From Mycobacterium sherrisii (GTDB lineage: Bacteria > Actinomycetota > Actinomycetes > Mycobacteriales > Mycobacteriaceae), in contig NZ_LQPT01000107.1 in NCBI RefSeq assembly GCF_002102355.1, positions 1 to 52,035 on the forward strand: DNA of 52,035 bases. Reading direction: 5' to 3'. A model generated the notes under the pieces. The model was given only the letters and a program-made list of their open reading frames with translations, did not search any database and was not told the DNA's origin. Position 1 is the first letter of the stretch, and each line of letters opens with the position of its first letter. Below are positions 26,442 through 35,060 of the stretch, in pieces. The position numbers and the translations under genes were made by a program.

Positions 26442-26457
26442 TCCGCGGTGGAGGCGA

Positions 26458-27576
26458 TCACAGATCCATCGACTGCGCCACGAGGACTCTCATGATCTCG
26501 CTGGAACCGCCGAAGATGCGGGTGACTCGGCCGTCGAGCAGACTTTGACCGACGAAGGAATCCGTTCGGAGGGCGTCCGTTCCGAGGACGTCGACGCAGC
26601 GCTGCGTGACGCGCCCCTGTAACTCCGTGCAGAAGAGCTTGGCGACGGCAGCGTCGGCCGGCGTCAGTTCGTCGGCTTCGTGGGCCGCGATCGATTCGTC
26701 GATGAGTGCCTGGCCCGCCGCGACCTCGGCGTGCGAACTGGCCATAGCGAATTTCACTCGCTGCCCAGGCTTGTGCGCGATCTGAGCGGTGGCGCGGTCG
26801 AGCACAGCCACAGCAGCGGCCTGGGCGCTTACTGCGATCGATAACCGCTCCTGTGCGAGATTCGACGTCAGATAACCGAATCCGGCGTCCTGCTCGCCGA
26901 GCAGGTTGTCCCTGGGAACCCGCATCTGTGAGAACAACAATTCGGCGAGGTCCTGGCTGTGCAATCCGAGTTTGTCCAGTTTGCGACCGCGAGTGAAGCC
27001 GGGGGTGTCCGCCTCGACGACCAGGAGGCTGATTCCGTTGCGGCCGGCGTCGGGTGTGGTCTTGACCGCCAGCACGATGAGGTCGGCCGCTGCGCCGTTC
27101 GAGATGAACGTCTTCGCGCCGTCGACGACGTAGTGGTCGCCGTCCAACTGCGCTCGCGTGGTCATCGACTTGAGGTCCGAACCGGCGCCGGGCTCGGACA
27201 GGGCGAGTGCGACGACGGCCTCCCCCGCGGTGAGTCGCGGTACCCAACGGGCGATCTGCTCCGCGCTGCCGAATCTCAGGAAGTAGGGCATGCAGATGTC
27301 GGTGTGCACCCGGACCCCGCCGAGGGCGAGCCCGGCGCGTTGAGCCTCCTCCGAGACGACGGCGCTGTGCCGGAAGGTCGAGTGCGCGAGCCCTCCCCAC
27401 TCCTTGGGTACTCCGATGCCGAGGATGCCGGCTCGCGCAGCGCCCCTCCAGAATTCACGCGGTGGACGGCCGTCCATCGCCCAGTCCGCGTACTGCGGTA
27501 CGACCTCCTCGTCGAAGAATCGACGGACGACGGCCCGGAACCTTTCGTGTTCGGCGCCGAAAAGCGTGCGCCGCAT
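26458..27576 (-). CDS. Acyl-CoA dehydrogenase (FadE)
   Basis: 372 residues from the ATG at 27576, which overlaps the upstream stop as TGATG; an upstream GTG at 27612 would add 12 residues. Family blocks LALSEPGAGSDLKSMTTRAQ, DGAKTFISNGAAADLIVLAV and the C-terminal IFGGSSEIMRVLVAQSMDL, with Glu in the usual catalytic position. Resembles mycobacterial FadE proteins of full chemical competence. Co-transcribed with the carotenoid-oxygenase-like enzyme, suggesting that the cleavage product enters beta-oxidation. Confidence 0.9.
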   Translation of the reverse strand: MRRTLFGAEHERFRAVVRRFFDEEVVPQYADWAMDGRPPREFWRGAARAGILGIGVPKEWGGLAHSTFRHSAVVSEEAQRAGLALGGVRVHTDICMPYFLRFGSAEQIARWVPRLTAGEAVVALALSEPGAGSDLKSMTTRAQLDGDHYVVDGAKTFISNGAAADLIVLAVKTTPDAGRNGISLLVVEADTPGFTRGRKLDKLGLHSQDLAELLFSQMRVPRDNLLGEQDAGFGYLTSNLAQERLSIAVSAQAAAVAVLDRATAQIAHKPGQRVKFAMASSHAEVAAGQALIDESIAAHEADELTPADAAVAKLFCTELQGRVTQRCVDVLGTDALRTDSFVGQSLLDGRVTRIFGGSSEIMRVLVAQSMDL

Positions 27577-29069
27577 CAGCGGAAGTCTTTCCAGTGACCG
27601 TGCGGTGTCCACCCGAGCGCGAATGGGAGATCGATTCGGCAGACTGGGCCCTGGGTGATGTCGTGGGTGTCGAAGATCTGGAATTGGCCACGCTTTTCAG
27701 CCCACCATGACACGGGGACGATGAGGTACCCGTCCCCCTCGGGAGCGTCCGGTGTGCGCGGCGCGAAGGTTGCCTCGAGGACTGCGGCGGGTTGATCCGT
27801 CCTGATGACGTATTCCGCATCGGACAGGGTCTTCATGTCGGTCGCCACCAGACTGTTCATCGACATGCCCGATCGCTTGTTGACGCCGCCGATTTGGTAG
27901 CCCCATCGGTAACCCTTGCCGTAGAAGCGCTCGTCCACCTTCGGAAGTTCGCAGGGCCGGTCTGACAGCTGCTCGGATTTCGCGGCCCCGGTCCGGAGGT
28001 CGATCGTCCAGCGACCGAGGCTGCTTTTGGCGATGCTGAAGAAGAGCTTGACGTCGTCGCCCTCGGCGAAATCTTGCTCGAACGGGAACGGGGGTCGATT
28101 GAAGATCGGCGCATCCAGCGTCAACCGGTCTCCATCCACGTTCGCGGACATGGTGTGCATTACGTACTGCGGCTCGAGGTCGGTTTCGATCCACCGGACC
28201 GGAGCGTGCGGGTCGTGTCGCGGAATGAGTCCGATGACCACCGGGAGCTCGGGATTCCACCCGAAGATACTCAGGTTGTTGGCGATCCGCTGACGATCGA
28301 CGACGAACGGCTGGAACGGCATCACCATGTACTCGGGTGTGAGCCAGATGTCGTGCGCCACCGAGTTGTAAGGCGCGTCGTGCAGTTCGCGCGTGTGGAC
28401 CGTGCCGTCGGGATCGACGATGTGGACGGTGACGTACGGTTTGATGTCCCGGTAGACCCAGCCGTAGAGGGTGCCGGTGTCGTGATCCCACTTCGGGTGC
28501 GCGCTGAACGTCGCGTCACCGTACGCCGCCGGATCGTGTATCCCCGGTGAAAGCGCGGGCGACCAGGGCACGATGCCCTTGGTGTCCAACGTGATTGGGT
28601 CGATTTCGATCGGCGGGCCACCGACCTCGCCGGAGGCCACCAGGCCGCCGGCGAACGGGAAGATGTTGATGTTGTTGGTGCCCTGCGGCACGCCCGCGTT
28701 ATAGCAGTCGCGCTTCACCTCGCCGTAGCCGAGATTGCGCCAATCGCTCCAGACCCCGTCCGTCCATTCGAACATGCCCTGCTGATGACGTTCCTCGAGC
28801 AGGTACTTGGGAGTTCGGATCCAGCGGTTGCGGAAGTCGGCCCGCCCATTCTCGAAAACCAGGCCCTGCACCATTCCGTCCATCGACAGCAGGGCGTTGG
28901 TGCCCTGCTTCGTCGGGCGCTTCCAGGTGGGTCCCGTGCGGTACGCTCCACCGCACAGATCGCGGGGGATTTCACCTTCGCTGACGATGCACTCCTCGAC
29001 GGTCGCCTCGAAGCGCATTGGCGCGAATGGGCCTTTGAAGGCGGTCTCGTTCGGCAACGGATAACCCAT
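27576..29069 (-). CDS. Carotenoid cleavage oxygenase family protein (RPE65-like)
   Basis: 497 residues from the ATG at 29069 behind a strong GAGGAGGA. The four iron-binding histidines of the beta-propeller are visible: His191 (FSAHPKWD), His239 (SVAHDIWLT), His305 (YVMHTMSAN) and His490 (TPHGHW). These enzymes split a C=C bond with oxygen in carotenoids, apocarotenoids, stilbenes or phenylpropenes. N-terminal LLSMDGMVQGLVFENGRADF and the DPHAPVRWIETD block also fit. The substrate cannot be read from the sequence. It is coupled to a FadE gene and faces an acyl-CoA ligase gene. Confidence 0.88.
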   Translation of the reverse strand: MGYPLPNETAFKGPFAPMRFEATVEECIVSEGEIPRDLCGGAYRTGPTWKRPTKQGTNALLSMDGMVQGLVFENGRADFRNRWIRTPKYLLEERHQQGMFEWTDGVWSDWRNLGYGEVKRDCYNAGVPQGTNNINIFPFAGGLVASGEVGGPPIEIDPITLDTKGIVPWSPALSPGIHDPAAYGDATFSAHPKWDHDTGTLYGWVYRDIKPYVTVHIVDPDGTVHTRELHDAPYNSVAHDIWLTPEYMVMPFQPFVVDRQRIANNLSIFGWNPELPVVIGLIPRHDPHAPVRWIETDLEPQYVMHTMSANVDGDRLTLDAPIFNRPPFPFEQDFAEGDDVKLFFSIAKSSLGRWTIDLRTGAAKSEQLSDRPCELPKVDERFYGKGYRWGYQIGGVNKRSGMSMNSLVATDMKTLSDAEYVIRTDQPAAVLEATFAPRTPDAPEGDGYLIVPVSWWAEKRGQFQIFDTHDITQGPVCRIDLPFALGWTPHGHWKDFR

Positions 29070-29120
29070 GCCACTCCTCCTCGTTCTGGATGCGGCGGTG
29101 CCGCAGAACACCTGGTACGA

Positions 29121-29147
29121 ACTTTAGCAACTGACCGGCTCTAAAGT
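29121..29147 (-). promoter_or_regulatory. Inverted repeat before the RPE65-like gene
   Basis: ACTTTAG (29121-29127) and CTAAAGT (29141-29147) form perfect arms 13 bp apart. The right part, CCGGCTCTAAAG, looks like the GGCTCATAA half of the shared operator. Probably a control site of the minus-strand gene starting at 29069. Confidence 0.4.
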
Positions 29148-29161
29148 AAACCAACGATAAT
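29146..29161. promoter_or_regulatory. GTAAACC motif, copy 1
   Basis: GTAAACCAACGATAAT, one of three similar sequences (also 29269-29285 and 42773-42788). The third copy lies just before a TetR gene, which makes this a candidate binding site for that regulator. Confidence 0.45.
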
Positions 29162-29268
29162 TTATTCAACGGCGGCACAACGTGCGGCGCATCGACAAGA
29201 TAGCGAAATCCCATGTCATTTGCGGTTATTTCCTGAGGTGGCGAGCGCGCACAACGCTCGAAACAGAG

Positions 29269-29285
29269 GTAAACCGACGTTAATC
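29269..29285. promoter_or_regulatory. GTAAACC motif, copy 2 (palindromic)
   Basis: GTAAACCGACGTTTAAT contains perfect TAAAC/GTTTA arms around CGAC. It sits in the 380-bp divergent region between the RPE65-like and ligase genes, about 35 bp upstream of the ligase -35 box. The rest of this region has no gene. Confidence 0.5.
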
Positions 29286-29318
29286 CACGGAGGAGTCCGC
29301 GGGTGCGAGGTGCGGCGT

Positions 29319-29366
29319 TGACACCGATTGTCTGGCCGGACGATACTATTGAGACGGCTCGGCTCG
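29319..29366 (+). promoter_or_regulatory. Promoter and operator of the acyl-CoA ligase gene
   Basis: TTGACA (29319-29324), a 19-bp spacer and TACTAT (29344-29349) are followed at once by TGAGACGGCTCGGCTCG (29350-29366), a near-palindromic copy of the shared operator placed over the transcription start. The ATG follows 83 bases later. Confidence 0.75.
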
Positions 29367-29449
29367 TAAAGCGGGACTGCAAGCCGTTTCGAGCGGAAGG
29401 CCACGCGTCCGTCGGGCATCCGTGTGCCGCAGTGCAGGAGAGGTGACAG

Positions 29450-31276
29450 ATGGCAGAACTGGTCGGCGTCTCAACCGCAACGAGTTCAGCCCCACCGGTG
29501 CAGGCGCCGACGGTGGTCGAGGCGTTCCAGCGCGTCGTGGCGCAGCGGCCCGACGCCGTCGCGCTCCGCACGATCAGCGACGGTGTCGTTCTGACCTGGC
29601 GTCAGCTCGGCGACCAGGTGGAGCGAATCGCTCGCGGGCTGGCCGCCAACGGCATCGGCCGGAGTGACACCGTTGCACTGCTGTTACCGAACACGATCGA
29701 GTGTCACGCCATCGACTATGCGGCGATGCACCTCGGCGCGATCCCGTTCGCGATATTCAACAGCTCGTCACCGGAGCAGATCGCGGCGCAGCTCGAGAAA
29801 TCCGATGCCAAACTGATCGTGACGGACACGAGTTCCCTCGGTCGGGTGCGCGCAGCGGTGCAGGCCGCCCCCGCTGTTCGGGTGGTGACAGTCGATCCGT
29901 GCGACGACCCGGACGTACTTACCCTTTCAGCCGTCATCCGGAGCGGCGACGCCGTCGACTTCGACTTCGACGCGGTCTGGCGCGCTGTGCGACCCGACGA
30001 TCTGGTGACCATCATCTTCACCTCCGGCACCACCGGGTCGCCGAAGGCCGCCCAGTGGTCGCACCGGACCGTGATGGATGCCCAGCGCGCCATGGACGCT
30101 GGAATCCCCGTGACCAGAACGGCGGTGGTGTCCTTCCTTCCGCTCGCCCACGCGGGCGGCCGATTGACATCCCATTACATGGCGCTGTCGTACGGCTCAG
30201 CGATCACGGCGTGCCCGAGCATGGCGGACGCGGGAGCGCACATCGCCGATGCCAGACCCGACGCCCTGCTCTCGGTGCCGCGGGTCTTCGAAAAGCTGCA
30301 GGTGGCCATCGAGGGTGCGATCGAAACCTTGGACGACCCAGCTAGGGCGACGGCGCGCCGCGTACTGGACATCGGTCGGCGGCTCGCCCGTGAGACCGAC
30401 GAGGCCATCGCGGACCACTTGCACGCCGCGGAACGCGAACGCCTCGAGCACGAACATCGTGCGGCGCTACCGGTCATGGCTCCCGTGCTCGCGCGGTTCG
30501 GACTCGACAGACTGCGGTCGGCCATCGTCGGTGGCGCACCGGCTGCCGCGGAACTGATCTACTTCTTCCGCGCCATCGGTGTCCCGCTCATGGAGGCGTA
30601 CGGCTCGAGCGAAGCCGCGCTAGCCATCTTCAACCGCGTCGACCAGTACAAGAGCGGCACCGCGGGAATACCGCTGCCCGGCGTCGAAGTCCGCACCGCA
30701 GCCGACGGTGAACTCCTCATCAGGTCGAGTTTCAACTTCGTCGACTACCGAGGACAACCCGAGGAAACCGCGGCCGCGCTGGACGCCGATGGCTGGCTGC
30801 ACACCGGTGACCTCGCCGAGATCGACGACGAAGGCTTCGTTAAGATCGTCGATCGCAAGAAGGAGCTGATCATCAGCTCGTCGGGGAAGAACATGTCGGC
30901 GGCCAACATCGAGTCGGCAATCCGGGGCGAGGACTCCCTCATCGGTCAGGTCGTAGCGATCGGCGACGGTCGGAAGTTCGTGTCCGCGCTTATCACCCTG
31001 GATCCGGAAGCGGCAGCCCGCGCCGCCCGGGCCCACCAGATTGCGAGCGACGATCTCGACGCGCTCGCCGCCCACAGCGAAATCCGACGCGCCATCGACG
31101 ACGCGGTGTGGCGCGGGAACGCCCGCCTGTCGGGACCCGAACAGGTCAAGAAGTACGTCCTGCTGCCAATGTCATGGTCGTTCGACGGTGACGAACTGAC
31201 CCCCACCGGCAAATTGAAGCGTCGCGCGATCGCCACGAAGTACGCCGCACACATCGAAAAGCTCTACGAGGACTAG
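29450..31276 (+). CDS. Long-chain acyl-CoA synthetase (FadD)
   Basis: 608 residues behind GGAGAGG. ATP-binding loop IIFTSGTTGSPKAAQWSH, the YGSSEAA block, the hinge GWLHTGDLAEIDDEGFVKIV, a DRKKELIISSSGKNMSAANI segment and the final LTPTGKLKRRAIATKY. The length and the GKNMSAANIE block place it with long-chain (ACSL-like, FadD15 type) ligases, not with the shorter ligase at 16211. It activates a long or bulky acid to its CoA ester. It forms a single-gene unit or the head of a plus-strand run that continues after 31276 with a separate promoter. Confidence 0.92.
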   Translation: MAELVGVSTATSSAPPVQAPTVVEAFQRVVAQRPDAVALRTISDGVVLTWRQLGDQVERIARGLAANGIGRSDTVALLLPNTIECHAIDYAAMHLGAIPFAIFNSSSPEQIAAQLEKSDAKLIVTDTSSLGRVRAAVQAAPAVRVVTVDPCDDPDVLTLSAVIRSGDAVDFDFDAVWRAVRPDDLVTIIFTSGTTGSPKAAQWSHRTVMDAQRAMDAGIPVTRTAVVSFLPLAHAGGRLTSHYMALSYGSAITACPSMADAGAHIADARPDALLSVPRVFEKLQVAIEGAIETLDDPARATARRVLDIGRRLARETDEAIADHLHAAERERLEHEHRAALPVMAPVLARFGLDRLRSAIVGGAPAAAELIYFFRAIGVPLMEAYGSSEAALAIFNRVDQYKSGTAGIPLPGVEVRTAADGELLIRSSFNFVDYRGQPEETAAALDADGWLHTGDLAEIDDEGFVKIVDRKKELIISSSGKNMSAANIESAIRGEDSLIGQVVAIGDGRKFVSALITLDPEAAARAARAHQIASDDLDALAAHSEIRRAIDDAVWRGNARLSGPEQVKKYVLLPMSWSFDGDELTPTGKLKRRAIATKYAAHIEKLYED

Positions 31277-31313
31277 ACGTTGACGCAAAGTCCAATTCCG
31301 CGCTCTCGTACGC

Positions 31314-31338
31314 TTTACTATTGAGACGGATCGGCTCA
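31314..31338 (+). promoter_or_regulatory. -10 box and palindromic operator of the monooxygenase operon
   Basis: TACTAT (31316-31321) is followed directly by TGAGACGGATCGGCTCA (31322-31338), which has TGAG/CTCA and CG/CG arms. No good -35 box is found at the expected distance; TTGACG lies about 30 bp upstream, too far, so an activator or weak promoter is possible. Confidence 0.7.
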
Positions 31339-31426
31339 TAATTAGATCTTGCAAGGGTGGCGTCGCACCCGTTGCAGGAGTCGCTGAGCGAGTACTCCGC
31401 CGTTGAACTTCGAGAGGATCCGAACA

Positions 31427-33406
31427 GTGTCCAATGAGACATCGAGCGACGCCATCGTCGAATCGACCGCGTCGGCGGAAGTCGAACGCTTGAGGGAAGC
31501 GCTCGCATCGGCCAACATCCCCACACTGCTCATGGTATTGGTCCAACTCACCGGTGAAAAATGTTGGCTGGCAGCGCCGTTCGCACCGTCGCACGCTCAG
31601 GGGCTCGACGACAACGACGACGGTGGACTCGCGCTGGAAGTGCAGCAGCAGATCCGCGAGGCGACGCTGAAGGCAGTGCTGGCGTACCGCGCGGGCGAGT
31701 TGGAGCCGATCGAACCTGAACCCGCTGAAGTCGCTCGAATGCTGTCGGTCGCCCTGGCCGAGGAGGTTCCGCTCGAGTACGGCCCGCTCCTCGCCGAGGA
31801 GCTCGGCACGAAGAGCCGAGACGTCGAACTGACTGCTCCGGTTCCCGATGGCTTCGAAGTGGTCATCATCGGGGCCGGCCTGTCCGGCATCTGCGCGGCG
31901 ATCAACCTCCGTCGAGCCGGCGTGCCGTTCACCATCCTCGAGAAGAACGCAGGCGTCGGCGGCACGTGGCTAGAGAACCGGTATCCCGGGGTCGGTGTGG
32001 ACACGCCCAGTCATCTGTACTCGTTCTCCTTCGCCAAGAACACCAAGTGGTCGCGCTACTTTGCGAAGGGAAACGAGGTCTTCGACTACCTCGAATCGCT
32101 CGTCGACCAGCATGACATCCGGCGCGACATCCGCTTCGAGACGGAAGTCGAACGGGCAGAGTTCGACGAGGACGAGGCGCAGTGGCTCATTCGGACGACA
32201 CACGCCGGAGACCGCGACACGGTGCGCGCGACCGTGTTGATCTCCGCCGTCGGCATGGTCAACAGGCCGTCGATTCCCGACATCCCCGGCATCGACGACT
32301 TCGCCGGACCGGTCATGCACACCGCGGCGTGGGACACGCGTACCTCGGTCAACGGCCGACGCGTCGCGGTCATCGGCACCGGTGCGAGCGCGATGCAACT
32401 CGTCCCGTCCATCGTCGACGACGCCGAGCACGTGACAATCTTTCAGCGGTCCAAGCAGTGGGCACTGCCCCACCCGAACTACCACCGGGACGTCAGTCCC
32501 GAGGTTCGGCTTCTCATGGACGAAATCCCCTTCTACATCGGGTGGTACAGACTCCGTTCCTTCTGGAACTTCAGCGACCGCCTCCACGCGACGATTCAAG
32601 TGGACCCCGCGTGGCCGCATTCCGATCGCTCGGTCAACGCGAGCAACGAGCGACACCGAAAATTCCTGACGCGCTACATCACCGAACAACTTGAAGGGCG
32701 AGACGATCTCATTGAGGCGTGCGTTCCCGACTACCCGCCGTACGGCAAGCGCCCGCTGATCGACAACGGATGGTTCAAGATGCTCCTGCGCGATGATGTC
32801 GAACTCGTCGACGACGGCGTCGCCTCCATCGGCACAAACGACATCACCTCAACTGCGGGCCGACGCTATCCGGCAGACGTCCTGGTGATGGCGACCGGTT
32901 TCAAGACGCTCCAAATGCTGTACCCGATGGACATCCGCGGTCGAGGCGGCAAAGCGCTCCGCGGGCAGATGTGGGACGCCGACGACGCGCGCGCCTATCT
33001 CGGCATCACCGTGCCCGACTATCCCAACTTCTTCATCCTAAATGGGCCGAACACCAATGCCGGCCACGGCGGCAGCGCCATCCACAGCACCGAATTCCAG
33101 GTCCGGTACCTGCTCCAGGCGCTCAACTATATGTTCACGCAGCGGGTGAGAACCCTCGAGCCGGCACGCTCATCCTATGACGAATACAACCGCGAGCTCG
33201 ATGCCGCGCTCGCGCTAACGGTGTGGGCGCACCCGGGTATGACGACCTACTACCGGAACGCCGCAGGCCGCATCGTCATCACCAGCCCGTGGAAGTATCT
33301 CGAATACTGGTCCAGGACACTGGAATTCGACCCCACGAAGTTCAAGGTCGAATTCGACGCCGAGGGCGAAGTCGCTTCCAGCGGATCGTCCCGGTCTGTC
33401 CGATGA
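31427..33406 (+). CDS. FAD-dependent Baeyer-Villiger-type monooxygenase
   Basis: 659 residues from the GTG at 31427 with GAGAGG nine bases upstream (a TTG at 31403 has no ribosome site). About 140 extra N-terminal residues precede the first Rossmann motif VVIIGAGLSGICAA, as in 4-hydroxyacetophenone monooxygenases. The family fingerprint is FAGPVMHTAAWDT; the NADPH site is VAVIGTGASAMQL; ATGF precedes the C-terminal part. The enzyme inserts oxygen next to a ketone to give an ester or lactone; the substrate is unknown. First gene of a unit with two crotonase-family genes. Confidence 0.9.
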   Translation: MSNETSSDAIVESTASAEVERLREALASANIPTLLMVLVQLTGEKCWLAAPFAPSHAQGLDDNDDGGLALEVQQQIREATLKAVLAYRAGELEPIEPEPAEVARMLSVALAEEVPLEYGPLLAEELGTKSRDVELTAPVPDGFEVVIIGAGLSGICAAINLRRAGVPFTILEKNAGVGGTWLENRYPGVGVDTPSHLYSFSFAKNTKWSRYFAKGNEVFDYLESLVDQHDIRRDIRFETEVERAEFDEDEAQWLIRTTHAGDRDTVRATVLISAVGMVNRPSIPDIPGIDDFAGPVMHTAAWDTRTSVNGRRVAVIGTGASAMQLVPSIVDDAEHVTIFQRSKQWALPHPNYHRDVSPEVRLLMDEIPFYIGWYRLRSFWNFSDRLHATIQVDPAWPHSDRSVNASNERHRKFLTRYITEQLEGRDDLIEACVPDYPPYGKRPLIDNGWFKMLLRDDVELVDDGVASIGTNDITSTAGRRYPADVLVMATGFKTLQMLYPMDIRGRGGKALRGQMWDADDARAYLGITVPDYPNFFILNGPNTNAGHGGSAIHSTEFQVRYLLQALNYMFTQRVRTLEPARSSYDEYNRELDAALALTVWAHPGMTTYYRNAAGRIVITSPWKYLEYWSRTLEFDPTKFKVEFDAEGEVASSGSSRSVR

Positions 33407-34143
33407 CCTCCCAACCACCCGCCGTCGACCTCGAACGCGCCGATCTTGTCCTCTGGGAGCTAGCGCGGACGGGGGTCGCGATGGTACAGCTCAACAGGCC
33501 CGATTCCCTGAACGCGCTGTCCCCCGACATGATGGCGGCGTTGTGGGCCACTCTGGAGCGTCTGAATGACGACCCGGCCGTCCGGGTCGTCGTCATCGCC
33601 GGGCACGACCGGGCCTTCCTCGCCAGCGCCGACATCCGTTCGATGCAGCACCGTCCGCTGCACGACGTACTCACCTCGCACACGGCGAGATTCTGGTTCC
33701 AGCTGGCCACACTCGAGGTGGTATTGGTGGCGGCCGTGTCGGGAGCAGCGTTCGGCGGCGGCTGCGAACTCGCGCTGGCCTGCGACCTCGTCGTCGCGTC
33801 CGAGACCGCGCGGTTCGCCCAAGCGGAGATCAAGGTCGGAATCATGCCGGGCGGCGGCGGAACGCAGCGCCTGGCGAGGGTCATCGGCAAGCATCGAGCC
33901 ATGGAGATGGTGTTGACGGGAGAACCCGTCGACGCCGACGAGGCGCACCGGCTCGGACTCGTCAACCGCGTTGCTCCCACCGACCGCTGGCGAGAGGAAG
34001 CGCTGAATCTGGCCGCGAAGGTCCCCGACGGGCCGCCGGTGGCCATACGCAACGCGAAACGCGCTGTGCAGCAGGCCGAGGAGACGACCATGAGCGCCGG
34101 GATGGCTGCCGAGCCTGTTCGAAGTGACGTTCGGAACGAGTGA
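33403..34143 (+). CDS. Enoyl-CoA hydratase/isomerase, frameshifted C-terminus
   Basis: 246 residues as read. Core blocks: GHDRAFLASADIRSM, SGAAFGGGCELALACDLVVA, AEIKVGIMPGGGGTQRLARV. The ATG overlaps the monooxygenase stop (ATGA). After AAE near 34113 the frame leaves the family consensus and stops at 34143. In another frame the next bases read LFEVTFGTSDRAEGMTSFVE and then RRAPRWRGQ to a stop at 34204, exactly the expected crotonase C-terminus. So a 1-base gain or 2-base loss at 34114-34116 has removed about 30 residues that normally help bind CoA and form trimers. It could be a mutation or a sequencing error. Confidence 0.85.
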   Translation: MTSQPPAVDLERADLVLWELARTGVAMVQLNRPDSLNALSPDMMAALWATLERLNDDPAVRVVVIAGHDRAFLASADIRSMQHRPLHDVLTSHTARFWFQLATLEVVLVAAVSGAAFGGGCELALACDLVVASETARFAQAEIKVGIMPGGGGTQRLARVIGKHRAMEMVLTGEPVDADEAHRLGLVNRVAPTDRWREEALNLAAKVPDGPPVAIRNAKRAVQQAEETTMSAGMAAEPVRSDVRNE

Positions 34144-34235
34144 TCGCGCTGAGGGGATGACCAGCTTCGTCGAGCGCCGAGCACCACGATGGCGCGGACA
34201 GTGATCCCTTCGACTACCACTACCGAGGATTCGGC

Positions 34236-35033
34236 ATGACGAAAACACCACGTCCCGTACTGACGACGACCCGTCACGGTGCGGTCTGCGAGATCAACCT
34301 CGCGCGCCCCGAATTGCACAATCGAGTCGACGCCGAACTGCATGTCCAATTGACGGCGACTCTGCGGCGCATCGCCGACGACCGCTCCATCGGGTCGGTC
34401 ATTCTCACATCGCAAGGCACGACGTTCTCCGCGGGCGGCGACTTCGAGTTGATGCGCGTGGCCCACGACGACCCCGGCGAGCGGCGCACCATCATCGAAG
34501 ACGGCGTGCGGCTACTCCAAGCCCTGCACGGCATCGCACAGCCCGTGGTGGCCGCGGTGCAGGGACCGGCGATCGGCTTGGGTGCCACAATCGCGCTCTC
34601 TTGCGACGCGGTGGTGGCGGGGCCTTCGGCGTCGTTCGCCGATTCCCACGTGGCCGTCGGATTGGCCGCCGGCGACGGCGGCTGCCTGGTCTGGCCGGCC
34701 ACCGCTGGCATGATCCGCGCCCGCCGCCATCTGCTCACCGGCGATCCGATCGACCGCGATACCGCGTACGCGCTAGGAATGGTCACAGACCTGGTGGACA
34801 CCACCGAGGGCGTCGGACCCGCGGCGCTCGCGCTGGCTACTCGCATCGCCGCGTTACCGCCTCTCGCGGTACAGAACACCAAGCGTGCGCTCAATGTCGT
34901 CACACGACTCCGAGCGTCGGAGATCGTCGATATCGCCTTCGCTCTCGAATCGGAGACACTCGCCAGCGATGACCTCCTGGAGGGCATCGCCGCTTTACGA
35001 GAGAGCCGCACGGGGCGCTTCATCGGCCGCTAA
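34236..35033 (+). CDS. Enoyl-CoA hydratase/isomerase (crotonase family)
   Basis: 265 residues behind AGGA. Oxyanion-hole blocks SQGTTFSAGGDFELM and QGPAIGLGATIALSCDAVVA; a family C-terminus (LLEGIAALRESRTGRFIGR) is intact. The second block reads VAVGLAAGDGGCLVWPAT, with Asp near the position of the classical second glutamate, so it may be an isomerase or retro-aldolase type and not a standard hydratase. It follows the frameshifted paralogue and could cover its function. Confidence 0.85.
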   Translation: MTKTPRPVLTTTRHGAVCEINLARPELHNRVDAELHVQLTATLRRIADDRSIGSVILTSQGTTFSAGGDFELMRVAHDDPGERRTIIEDGVRLLQALHGIAQPVVAAVQGPAIGLGATIALSCDAVVAGPSASFADSHVAVGLAAGDGGCLVWPATAGMIRARRHLLTGDPIDRDTAYALGMVTDLVDTTEGVGPAALALATRIAALPPLAVQNTKRALNVVTRLRASEIVDIAFALESETLASDDLLEGIAALRESRTGRFIGR

Positions 35034-35060
35034 TCCGTTGCCGTTCCCGGCTTTCCGCGG

